From Mytilus edulis (taxonomy: Eukaryota; Mollusca; Bivalvia; Mytilida; Mytilidae), in contig NC_092348.1 of assembly GCF_963676685.1 (NCBI RefSeq), forward strand, positions 12,684,867-12,748,866: 64,000 bases of DNA. Reading direction: 5' to 3'. The notes beneath the pieces were generated by a model. The model made no database searches and had not been told where the DNA came from. It saw only the letters and a list, made by a program, of their open reading frames with translations. Numbering within the stretch: position 1 is the stretch's first letter; each line of letters begins with the position of its first letter. The position numbers were made by a program, and so were the translations under genes. This document shows positions 52,897 through 64,000 of this stretch, one piece after another.

Positions 52897-55800
52897 AATT
52901 GTTTGCCCAATTTATAATTGTTAATGCACAATTAGGAATGGCCTATGGTCAAAATGGAGTTTGCCGAAAGGTAATATGAGTGGAACTTCTAGAGTATCTG
53001 CACGTTCAACTGCTTCAGGGAGGATAAAAACAGAAAATCCTGCTTTAGTCAAACTTTTGACAAGTGATTCACTAACTGACACAAGGTTCGTAGCCGCTGA
53101 GCACACATCACCTGTACATACGCCACACGCTTCTACTAATGTAAAATCAAATAGCACTGCAACCCCAGAAAATAGTGTCAAAAATAGACCAAACTCACGT
53201 TTTTCTGAAAAAGGAGATAAAGAAAATAGACCTGATTCAAGATATTCAGAGAAAAATAATTCAGAACAAGCAAAAACTGACAATAGGCCAGAGTCACGTT
53301 ATTCTTTGAAAAATAGTCCTGTGAAATTGGACATTGATAATAGAGCTGACTCTAGATTTTCACAGACAAGTAATTCAGAAAAGCAGCCTGATTCAAGATA
53401 TTCTGCAAAAAGTGATAAGGTTGAAAAACAAAAAGAAAATTCTAACAACAGTTCTTGGGGCAATGTTGAAGAATCTCTGACTTTCGATGTAGATAATATT
53501 AAAAGCCCAGACTTTGATCAAACATCACCAAAAAGTAATTCACCAACAAAAAAAGAAGTGGAAAATATTCTGAATACTGACAGTGAAAATAATCTTGAGA
53601 TTCAAAATACAGATAGATTGCCAAGTTCTGAATCTATAAAGCCACAAGAAAATATTTCGGGTAAAAATACCCCATCCAAAATTGATTATTTAAAGATTGA
53701 TAGGGTTGAAAGTCCTTTATTTGAAAAATCTCCATCAAGAGAGCAAAATAAAACACCTAGTGGTGTGAGTTACAGTTCTAGTAGACTTAAAAATATAAGC
53801 ACTTCTTCTTCTCAACAGCACCCATTTTTGGAAGCTCGGTCTGTTAGTGAGTTGCCATTTGCACAAGGTGGTGAAGGGATTGAAGCTGATAGTCTTGATG
53901 TTGATTCTGGACTAGTGCCAGATACCACTAGCTATTTACAATCTGCACCTGACTCTGGTAGACAAACATATAGAGTGCCTTCACCTGTTACTAAACATGT
54001 ACCTGTTATAACATCTGCTGAATCTTCTAGGTTTAGAGCCAACTCCAGAACTAGTCAGCGAACAGCTTCTGTAACTAGTGCTACAGGTGTCCCAGCACCA
54101 CAGTTTGATAGGAACGAATCTGTAGTAAGTGACAACGGTATACCTCCTCCATCTAATATTAATTACGATTTGGCAAGTAATGATATAGAGGATGTGAATC
54201 AAGATAACCTTTCTGAAATAAAAAAATTTGACCAGCGGAAAAGTGCTGTATCATTTAAAGAGCCTGTTATAAGTGATTATCATAGTCACACTGAAGGTCG
54301 TGGAACTGAAGATTGGGACACTCCACGTGAACGAGTCCCAACACCACATCCTGCTACTCCACAAAAATTTCAAGATTCCTTAGATTTTAACTCTGGCAGG
54401 ACATCAAACTTATCACCTGACCATACACATCAGTTTGAATCAGATATTCCGTCTGTTTCATTATCACAAACAATAAGATCTGGATCTGCCCGTGCAGACC
54501 AAAACAACAGTGCAAAAAGTGGTTCTGGAAGAGCTGTTAAAAAGATATATATTGATTCTCCAACGTTTACAAGAGAAGAAGAGGACGAATTTCGTTTTGT
54601 TGAAAGTCGTATTGATGATATGAATGAAGATTTAGAGGACCAAGTTCGTAGAATTGAAGAGCAAGGAAATCGGTATAAACAAGAAAGGGAGGCAATGAAT
54701 GAAGAAGCAGCTCGATTAAGAGCAGAAATTCAAGCAACTGAAGGATATTCAAATTCTTATAATAGTAGAAATACAAGTGATAGATACGGACAAAGTGATC
54801 AGATGGATTCAAGGAGTTACGGAAGATCACAGGATCAGGATAGTGGTTATAGACAAGAGAGAAATCAAAATGGCTACTCAAATAATTCTAACGGTTATGG
54901 TAATGTGCGTGACTCTCGTGACGTTCATAATGCTCGTAATGATAATCGTTATGAAGATCGTAATGTTGATGATCAAGAAGGTTATTCTAGGAATCCAGGA
55001 GGTTATTCTCAAGAACCAGAAGGATACTCTAGAAATCAAGGTGGATATGCTCAGAATCAAACAGGATATGCCCGAAATCAAGGAGGTCAAGGAAGAGAAT
55101 CTGAAGGTTATTCCCAAAATCAAGGTGGATATGCTCGTGATCAAGATAGACATTCTAGGGAACAAGATGGATATTCACAGGAACAAGAAAGAAATTCACG
55201 CAGGCAAAATGATCAGTATTCACGGAGACAAGATGATCAGTATGATAGACAGCAAGATGATCAGTATTCACGAAGACAGGATGATCAACAGTCACGAAGA
55301 CAGGATGATCAGTATTCACGAAGACCCAATGATCAAGAGTCACAAAGACCTGATGATCAATATTCAAGAAGACAGGATGATCAGTATTATGATAGGAGGG
55401 GAGCTTCTCCGTCTCGATATAGGAATGGAGATGAAAGAGGTGATGATGATCTACAACGTGAAACAGAATATCAGGAAGATTTACGGCACAGATTAGAAAA
55501 CAATCAAATACACGACTCTGAAGTTGTTATACCTCGCATTCCATTAGATGAACAATATAGAGATTCATTAGATGAAAATGGATATAATGATCAACGTAAT
55601 TTTGCTAGAGACTCATTAGACCAAGAAGGATATGGGAACTGGGGAAATCCCCCTCCAAATCCTTTTGGTCAAGGTCGTGGTGAAAACGAAAAGTATTTAA
55701 GTCAAAGGGAGGAAAAACCTGAATATGAAGAGGATATGGATACCGCTAGGATGGAACTTCTTCATCCAAAAGAGCCAAGAGTCGATTATGTAGAAGAAAA

Positions 55801-56635
55801 CAAATTTACATACGGACTTCCTCCAAGTAAAAGTTATAAAACATTAAAAGAGAAAGAAAAGGAAGCAGAAAGTAAACTTAGTGACATATTTATTCATCCC
55901 AAGAAACAAGGTAAAAAACATAAACGAACAATTCCATTGCCAAACGAGGAAAAACGACCACCTCTTACCGAGTTACGTGGCAATGCAGATCAAGGGGCTG
56001 AGGGAGTATGGGCTAAAAGGTCAGCACAGTTGGCTAAACACAAGGATGGTAAAACTACTACATCTGGTTCTGTTAAAAAATCTAGAGGTCTTCAAAAATA
56101 TCCAAGTGATGGTCACCTTCAGACTACAAGTCAAGGTCAGATTCAACAAGGTCAAGGTAGAATGTATGGCACCCCAACACGTAATCAGTATCTTGAACCT
56201 TTAGGCTACAAGCCACAAGTTTCAAGGGAGGAGCCAACACAGTCCCCAGTATATAGGGACACAGGTTCATATAAAAAACCAATCGAATTAAAGCCGATAA
56301 AAACTGAAATTATGACAGATGATGGACAAAAAATAAGTGTTGACATTAACTTAAAAGTATTAAGTCCAACGTTTCAACGAAGAGTGAAATCTCATCCTGA
56401 TGATGCCCCAGGATCAGAGCCACCATTTAATGTTCAAGCCGAAGTCAGACAGAAACAGACGGGTGATAGACGTGCAGTTGGTGTCCAGTATCAACCTTCA
56501 AATCGTGGCGGAGGAGGAGATCAAACAGAAAGCCGGTACCAGAGCCCACCGAGTGACAACCATTCTCATCAGTCACCGATAAGTCAAGGAAGTCGACAGT
56601 ATCCAGCAGATAACCAATACAATAGGCAATATCAG
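52897..56635 (+). CDS. Giant exon of a disordered, repeat-bearing protein (gene continues to the right)
   Basis: An acceptor ttttttatttttcag precedes 52897, and the first in-frame ATG is at 52976 (MSGTSRVSARS); an in-frame TAA at 52922 bounds the frame. The open frame runs to 56644, but CAG|GTCAGT at 56635 is a strong donor, so the last three residues and the stop are probably intronic. About 1,220 residues. Residues 70-145 hold four or five copies of RPDSRYSEK-like units; about 530-590 is a charged coiled coil (FVESRIDDMNEDLEDQVRRI); about 667-741 has GY-rich units (GYSRNQGGYAQ); about 742-805 has eight-residue units (QYSRRQDD). The C-terminal third is less simple: NKFTYGLPPSKSYKTLKEKE, GVWAKRSAQLAKHK and QKISVDINLKVLSPTFQRR look like conserved docking segments. 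No membrane helix or signal peptide. I do not recognise the family; the long disordered layout fits a cytoskeletal or ciliary scaffold, but that is only a guess. Confidence 0.85.
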
Positions 56636-59600
56636 GTCAGTTGAATAGAATTTTAGTTAAAAACATGCATATTAAAAGTCAACCAAAAAATTAAAAAAAG
56701 ATTTAAAAAAAACACTTTAATTTTACTATGTACACACTTGTTTGTTGAATGAAATGAAACAACAGATTTTTGTTCAGAATCAAATCTAAATTTTAAGCAA
56801 AGTCTTTTCACAAAGTTGAAAAAACATGAAAACTAGTAGGTTAACATGGTTACATTAAAAATCGTGAAAATTAACTTGACAGAAGAATTAGTATAAAGTA
56901 TTATTATATATAGATCATTTATAGGCTGGCTTCTTTCAGAGAGTGTGGTCAAGCTGGTACCGCTGTCTTTATTGTGTTTAGTGTTTAGAACTTTTTTTTT
57001 TTAATTCTGAAGGAAAGGAAAGAAAAACTCCTATTACCATGATTACTTAAATTACTTGCATGACAAGCTTACCCCTTATATAATGATGTTTTATTTTTTG
57101 GCAAGTATACCAGGTCACTTGCTTGCATTAATATATCTTTTTTAAAAAGTATATACCTTATTAGATATAGGTTAATATTGATACAATTTCATAGTTACAT
57201 TACTATACTGTAATAAAATTTAATTGATTACCCATAAAATATCTGTTTAAGATATTAAAATGTTTAAAAACCTCAGATCTGTTTTTGGATGTTTTCATAC
57301 CAAACAGTCTTCCATAGTGAATTTAACACTAACAAAATATTTGAAGTGAAGATAACTAGGCTCTTTGTTGTTAGGTATTAAAGTGATCCACTTATATAGG
57401 TGTTGACATTAAACACAAGAAAAAAGTTATGAATAGATGTATATTGTAGTTTATTAAGTTATATGCTTTCTTTTTTGTTGGGGTCTTTGATTGTATCAAC
57501 AATTTTATTGTAAGGAAATCTTTTACAAGTTCATTTGGTGTTTTCAGAGTTGTCATGGTCGATGTATTACAGGTGCCTTGCTCAAATTGTTATGATCTGA
57601 ATCTGAAAACCAAAGAAATTGTATCATTACTTTTTCGTAGATAAAATTATCCAATTTAATTTTCTCCATTCATATACTTGACAGCATAATTTCGAAAATC
57701 TTAATTTCATTATTTTGATTGTTCAAGTCTTTAACAATTTTATAATTTTGGCCTATGACCAAAGTTGAGAAGCACCATAGGCATGTTGAAGCAAAGGTCA
57801 GGGACGTATTGGATTAAATTTGTATTAAATATCTGAGTTAATCTTCTAAATCTTGTTATTATTGTTTAATGCTTGATTTAATTTTATACTATTATAAGGA
57901 CTCATTGATTTAATGGAATCCTTCTGTTTATAGCTCACATGTTAAGTCACATTGCATTTCAATAACAAGAGAAGTTAAGAAATTAGTCTTAGACAGAACT
58001 TCTCCAATGAATTAAGTGCAAAAGAAAAATAAGAATATATTAAAACACACGTCTCTGGAGGCTGAAACTATTGCAGGGCAGAAGAACAATTTATAGAAAG
58101 GTTTTTTTTCTTCTTACAAAACTATTGTTTGTAGTGCATTAAAAAGAAAAATTGGCATTGAGAATATCCAACAAAAACTGATTGTTCAATTAATAAATCT
58201 TGTTATTAAATTTTATTGATCTCAGTATGTTAGATTTTGCAAAACATATTTCATTTATGAAATTGATCATGCTTATGATATAATCTGTTAACATTTTTGT
58301 TTTCAAATAAATCTCATTCAAAGTAATTTTCCTGCTTCAATGGACCAGTCTTGTTCATAGTGAAAGGAAAACTAATGCAATGGACAGCAGCTCCATTAAA
58401 ACTGAATGATAATCGATAATCGTACTAATTATGAAAAAGAAGTAGGAGAGTTGAAATATACCATGCAACTGTCATTATTTTTATGATATATCATTCAGTT
58501 TATACAATGCTCAGTTTGGTTTTATTCCTTTAATGTATACAACATGTATTATGAACATTTTATTATATCTAAAAGACAAGCTAAAGACATTTGCTAACAT
58601 CTTCGTCATTTAGTCTCTAGTGAATTGTCTCATTGGCAATCATACCACATCTCTTTATTTATATAGCTATTGGTATAATTTAAGAAGAAAGCAAGTGAAG
58701 GAAGTACATAAGTCTTGATTGTGTGAATGATGAAATGGCTATCACTCTTTTTATTCATATAATGGCAAAGTAAAAATATTAATTGAGTTTTATATTGAAA
58801 TAAAATCTCTGTATTCATGGTATTCAGTCCAAAGAACTATGTGATAATATTATAGTTGTAAATTTCTTTATAAATACTAAATAAGTTTATGATAGACAAC
58901 TATCAAATAATCTTCATTTGGGTGTTATTTATAAAAGTCTATTGCTAGTTGTAGACTTGTTATCAAAAACATTTACAATATATTATAAAACTCTTGAAAT
59001 ATTGAAGGTTATATATACTTAGCAGATTTAAATTTTTCTTTATACATTCTATGAGTGTCATTTATATATTTCTATTCTTTAGTTCAGTACCGGTTATATG
59101 GGATACTGGGTAGGTGTCTTTTCAGTTATAAATAAGACTAATGGCTTCCAGGAGCTTAGCATGTTGTAGTAAAAAAACCTACTTAGCAACCATTTATTAA
59201 ATAGAGATTTTTTTCTAATATGCTTTGTTGAGATTGCTGTAGCTTGAATTCTTTAATTGGGTTTTCATTTAAGTGTTCCTAAACAAATACTTAATCAATA
59301 AAGTCATTAAAGTTTGATAGTATGTTTTGTCACGTCTTTTATGTTGTTGTGTAAAATCTATGATGATTGCTATCGTTTAATGTCTTATCCTGCAATTAAA
59401 CTTCTTTCAGTCTCTTCGGAAGGTTCCGTTATTGTGGGCTGTTAAAACCAATGGCCCATTTCCAAACAATATAACAGTGCACAGAACAAATATAGGTTTT
59501 TTTTCTCAAATCAATAAATCATTGCAAAGAATACACAGACCTTTTAATATCCCACATTACCATTAAAAAAAGCAGGTATATAATATTTTAGAATAGTTGT

Positions 59601-60738
59601 TTTTTTAGTCCCTAAATATAGTTTAATAAGTTATGATACATAGCTGCCAAGAATTTAATTCAAAGACAGAAAATTCCATAGCTTATACATGAAATTGCTT
59701 TTCTCTTTTCTAAATTTTTGACTTCAAAAGTTTTATCGCTAGAAAGATAAGTGCTTGCTTCTCTCTTTGAAATTTTCTTACTTAACTTGTATCAGAAAGC
59801 TTCAAAGCTTATTATAGAAACTCTAAAATGTTATATTAAAACACAAGCAAGAAGGAAATGCAATGAAACAGGAACTACACATCATGAGTTAACAAACAAA
59901 AGACATTTAGGGTTAATAAACAAATAAAAAAATGTCTGGTACCTCATCTAATGTTTCCATAAGGCATTCGAGCAGAAAAAAATGGGTAGGCAAGTTTAAG
60001 TCTAAGATTTTAATTTTCAAAAATAATTTTAATTGACAATATAACTTTATATAAGAAAGTGTTCTGAACTTGACATTGCTTAACCAAAAAATATAAATAT
60101 TAATTATGTTAGGTTATAGACATGAAAATTAATAGTAGAATATTTTTTGGGGCGAAATACAAGCTTTCAACCTCATGGGCAGGTGACATAAAGAGATATG
60201 GAAAACATTTGAAAATACTAATTGCAGTATACTTGGAAATTAGCAGATATCTTTTGATTACATTTTCATTTTTGGTGAATATTTTTTAGCAATTAAAATT
60301 TCTGACTGAATTAGATTATAATGTCAGTCCTAGTCTGTATATATATTAAGCTTGGTATGTCATTGCATGATTATCCATTTGCATGGTGTTATTGTAATAC
60401 TGCATGAGATAAGATAATGGTCTGAAATCTAAATATTAAGTTAGTATAGTGCATTTTTTAAAACATATATATACAATTATTACCCGTAGGTATATATTTA
60501 GTTTGAAAATTAATAAATCAATTTCTCATCAAATACCTTTTTTTTTAACAATTTTATGTAATGTTTGACTTTTAAAGTGACCATACTTTCTATAAATACA
60601 AAACTTAGGTATACAGTTATTTCCAAATTTATTGTAGGAGATTTTTATTCGCACCGTATCCTTTCATTTTCAATCTTTTACATATCGATATAATGTCTTT
60701 ATGTGTTTGTGTTGAAAATAATGTTATCATTGTTTTTT
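56636..60738. other. Probable intron of the plus-strand gene
   Basis: AT-rich (many poly-T/A runs), no exon recognised. Holds a short reversed copy of the gattgccaatgagacaac repeat at 58615-58665 (tctcattggcaatcatacca). Confidence 0.45.
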
Positions 60739-62004
60739 AGCTCACCTGGCCCACAGGGCCAAGTGAACTTTTCGTCCTTCGTCCGTCGTCCGTTGTCGTT
60801 AACTTTTACAAAAATCTTCTCCTCTGAAACTACTAGGCCAAATTGAAGCAAACTTGGCCACAATCATCATTGGGGTATCTAGTTTAAAAAATGTGTCCAG
60901 TGACCCGGCCAACCAACCAAGATGGCCACCATAGCTAAAAATAGAACATAGGGGTAAAATGCAGTTTTTGGCTTATAACTCAAAAACCAAAGCATTTAGA
61001 GCAAATCTGACAGGGTAAAATTGTTAATCAGGTCAAGATCTATCTGCTCTGAAATTTTCAGATGAATCGGCTAACCCGTTGTTGGGTTGCTGCCCCTGAA
61101 TCCATAATTTTAAGGAAATTTTGCTGTTTTTGGTTATTATCTTGAATATTATTATAGATAGAGATAAACTGTAAACAGTAATAATGTTCAACAAAGTAAG
61201 ATTTACAAATAAGTCAACGTGACCGAAATGGTCAATTGACCCCTTTAGGAGTTATTGCCCTTTATAGTCAATTTTTAACCATTTTTCATAAATCTTAGTA
61301 ATCTTTTACAAAAATCTTCTCTGAAACTACTGGGCCAAATTAATCCAAACTTGGCCACAATCATCATTGGGGTATCGAGTTTAAAAATGTGTGGCGTGAC
61401 CCTTCCAACTAACCAAGATGGCCGCTACGGCTATAAATAGAACATATGGGTAAAATGTAGATTTTGGCTTATAACTCAAAAACAAAAGCATTTAGAGCAA
61501 ATCTGACACGTAGTAAAATTGTTTATCAGGTCAAGATCTATCTGCCCTGAAATTTTCAAATGAATCGGAAAACCAGTTGTTGGGTTGCTGCCACTGAATC
61601 GGTAATTTTAAGGAAATTTTGCTGTTTTGGGTTATTATCTTGAATATTATTATAGATAGAGATAAACTGTAAACAGTAATAATGTTCAGCAAAGTAAGAT
61701 TTACAAATAAGTCAACATGACCGAAATGGTCAATTGACCCCTAAGGAGTTATTGTCCTTTATATTCAATTTTTAACAATTTTTAACAATTTTCATAAAAT
61801 TTGTATTTTTTATTAACATTTTCCACTGAAACTACTGGGCCAATTTCATTATAGATAGAGATAATTGTAAGACTGTTTAGTAAAGTAAGATGTACAAACA
61901 CATCACCATCACCAAAACACAATTTTGTCACGAATCCATCTGCTTCCTTTGTTTAATATTCACATAGACTAAGGTGAGCGACACAGGCTCTAAAGAGCCT
62001 CTAG
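60739..62004. repeat. Interspersed repeat (family B), two-unit copy, plus orientation
   Basis: Opens agctcacctggcccacaggg and ends ggctctaaagagcctctag. Two internal units (starting about 60811 and 61304) share caaaaatcttctc, actactgggccaaatt and gggttgctgcc. Same family as 22093-23379 in the opposite orientation. Confidence 0.8.
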
Positions 62005-64000
62005 TTGTTGTTGTAAAAACTAATGTAAACATACCATTTATACATTACTACATGTATGTAAATCACAGAAATGCTGAAGTTTTTCAACATTTATTATTTG
62101 AACTCTTTAATCGCTTTTCTTATGAAACTGACTACATATTTGGCACCAAAATTTGTCTGATTTTGGTTATAAATACCCAAATAATAGAATATGGATGCAT
62201 AAGTCTTATAAGATATCTATTTATAGAATCATTACAAATTTCAATTAGTACAAGCATCTGAACTGTATGTCTCAAATTTTGGTCATTTTTTGGTCATTTT
62301 GGAAGTACAAATTATTTTTTGTATAATACAAGGATAAATATGTCAGAGTGTTTATTTGTGCCTAACCAGTGTGAGAAATTAGAATATTCAGTGCATGGAC
62401 ATAATTTAGTGTAATATATTTGAATATGTATACATATATATATGAAAACAGATTTTTTGCAAAATTATTCTGAAGTCATTTATGTTTGGATTTATAAAAA
62501 ACCCGGTTATTGAAAAAGACACAGAGTTCTCTGAAGATTATTTGTTTATTTGTTCAGTCTTGTCATCAGTTATTTTTGCTTTCTCCATATTTAAACATCT
62601 ATTATAAGTTTTTACAATTTACTTTGGTTTATATATATACAACCAAATAAGCAACCAAATAAGCAAATAGACCTGTAACAATTGTGTTTCTATTAGTACT
62701 AAGTTCATAATTTCAACCAGAAGTTATAGATCTAACCAAAAAAATAGTTTGAAGACATAGATTCTCATGAAATATATAACAAGAAGTGGTACACTGGACC
62801 TAATAACATTAATTAGTCTTGCAACATATCAAGAAACCCACCAATCCCATCTGTGCAAAATAAATTCTACTTCACAAAGAGACCTCATAAACAAGACGTC
62901 AAGTTCTGACTTATAATTGGATTGATACTATTTCAATAGACATATTTACACTTTTGGAGTTGAATTGAAAGTAAATACAAAAGCTATTAATGTTCATTGT
63001 AAAAAAGGACCTTATTTTTTTTTATTCAAGACCCATTTTGTATAATTATAACCTATTAAAAAAAGTACAAATATGAAATTCTAGTTGTGTTTTTGATATG
63101 ATTCAATGAAGCCCGAGCAACAAGAAAACATTTAAGCCTTCAGGAATTTAAAAGAATATCTTTTAAACCAATACAAGTTTAAATGTAAGGATATGTTTTC
63201 TCTTATGATATTTAGTTACTATTTCAGTGAAGCGTTTGCCAATATTATTTATGTAAATCAATACTTGAACAATGGTTCAAATACCTTTCTTCATTAATAC
63301 TAGTTAATCTCTACTGAAATTTATTTGAACAAATTAAAGATATATAGACAGGACTAGTTTGAATAAGTTTACTTTTTGTTTTTAGAAATTTAATGATCTA
63401 GATTGCTTTACTTCCTGATAATAGACATTATAATGTGGCAAACTCAGTTGCCAGAACCCCAGAGTAGGGAGATTTTCAAATGGATTGGGTTCTTAGAATA
63501 AAACCGTATGAATTGATAAGTCCTTTTCATTAAAATAGCTTTCTTTAATTATAGATTTACCTAACAGTTTTTCAGTAGCCCCCCCCCCCTGTCTTTTAAG
63601 ATTATATTAAAGCATTGCCGTCTTTACTACCAGTAAATAAATTGTCATTTTAGACCATGGCAAATACAGTTTCTTCTTGTGGTCTACTATGGAAGGACAT
63701 GTCTTTAATACCAAATAAAATCCTTCTACAACTTCCAAAATTCAATGTTTGCAAAGTTATCAATGTCAGAAGTATGGACTTTGATTTTGAACAATGACAA
63801 AGCAGACATTTTCTGATTTGCTGAGAGTCATGACATCAAAAAAACCTTTGGTTAAAAAATCTTCGTTATCAAACATGAAAATAATTTGACCAAGAACACC
63901 TGGGCGGCTTTTCATATGTATTCTGGCCTTGTGTTTAATAAGACAAGTATATATTTGTATCATATTAAACAAGATAGAATTAAGTTTTAAAGGTTCTGAA
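62005..64000. other. AT-rich stretch to the window end, nothing recognised
   Basis: No exon, RNA gene or element could be supported. A C10 tract lies near 63580. It may still be intron of the plus-strand gene. Confidence 0.45.

Noticed and set aside
54567-56582. Other-frame ORFs within the 3.7-kb exon
   Set aside because: Shadows caused by low-complexity repeat coding (for example 54777-55496); only the main frame has complex conserved-looking segments and splice borders.

Overview
This is a stretch of a eukaryotic, intron-rich, AT-rich, repeat-dense genome. The interspersed repeats (a unit containing gattgccaatgagacaac, a unit that opens with gctctcaagagcct, and a unit bounded by tttatacgaccgca) are ones I associate with mussels (Mytilus and relatives), so a bivalve mollusc is the best guess. 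No prokaryotic genes, tRNA or rRNA genes or CRISPR arrays were seen.

Two host genes are supported. The first fills about 2.6-36.5 kb on the minus strand and encodes a complete SID1 transmembrane family protein (SIDT), a cholesterol/dsRNA-related multipass membrane protein. I could place 22 coding exons. All splice phases agree, and they give an 832-residue protein with the luminal beta-rich domain, the first membrane helix, a cytosolic linker and the helical core with the conserved His/Asp metal site. The second is a very long exon on the plus strand (52.9-56.6 kb). It encodes about 1,220 residues of a mostly disordered protein with three internal repeat blocks and one coiled coil. It ends at a splice donor, so the gene probably continues to the right.

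Mobile-element remains are everywhere else. They include a BEL/Pao retrotransposon (40.3-44.8 kb) with an intact-looking pol 3' part and a misplaced duplicate of its integrase end; a DIRS-like RNase H fragment (31.0-31.9 kb); two LINE tails (1.6-2.0 and 34.4-35.0 kb); a decayed ORF of an uncharacterised transposon protein (46.4-47.6 kb); and many short inverted-repeat elements.

The most unusual biology is inside the SIDT gene. (1) Two unrelated tandem arrays (9.1-10.5 kb, 43-bp unit; 20.4-21.1 kb, 102-bp unit) both grew from an exon 3' end together with the first bases of the intron, so each copy carries its own 5' splice site. (2) The last intron carries a 2.1-kb foldback insertion with roughly 1-kb inverted arms. 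Its end, in the sense orientation of the gene, is a hammerhead ribozyme motif 135 nt upstream of the last coding exon. A dsRNA-transport-family gene therefore has a pre-mRNA predicted to form a very long hairpin and to carry a self-cleaving RNA.
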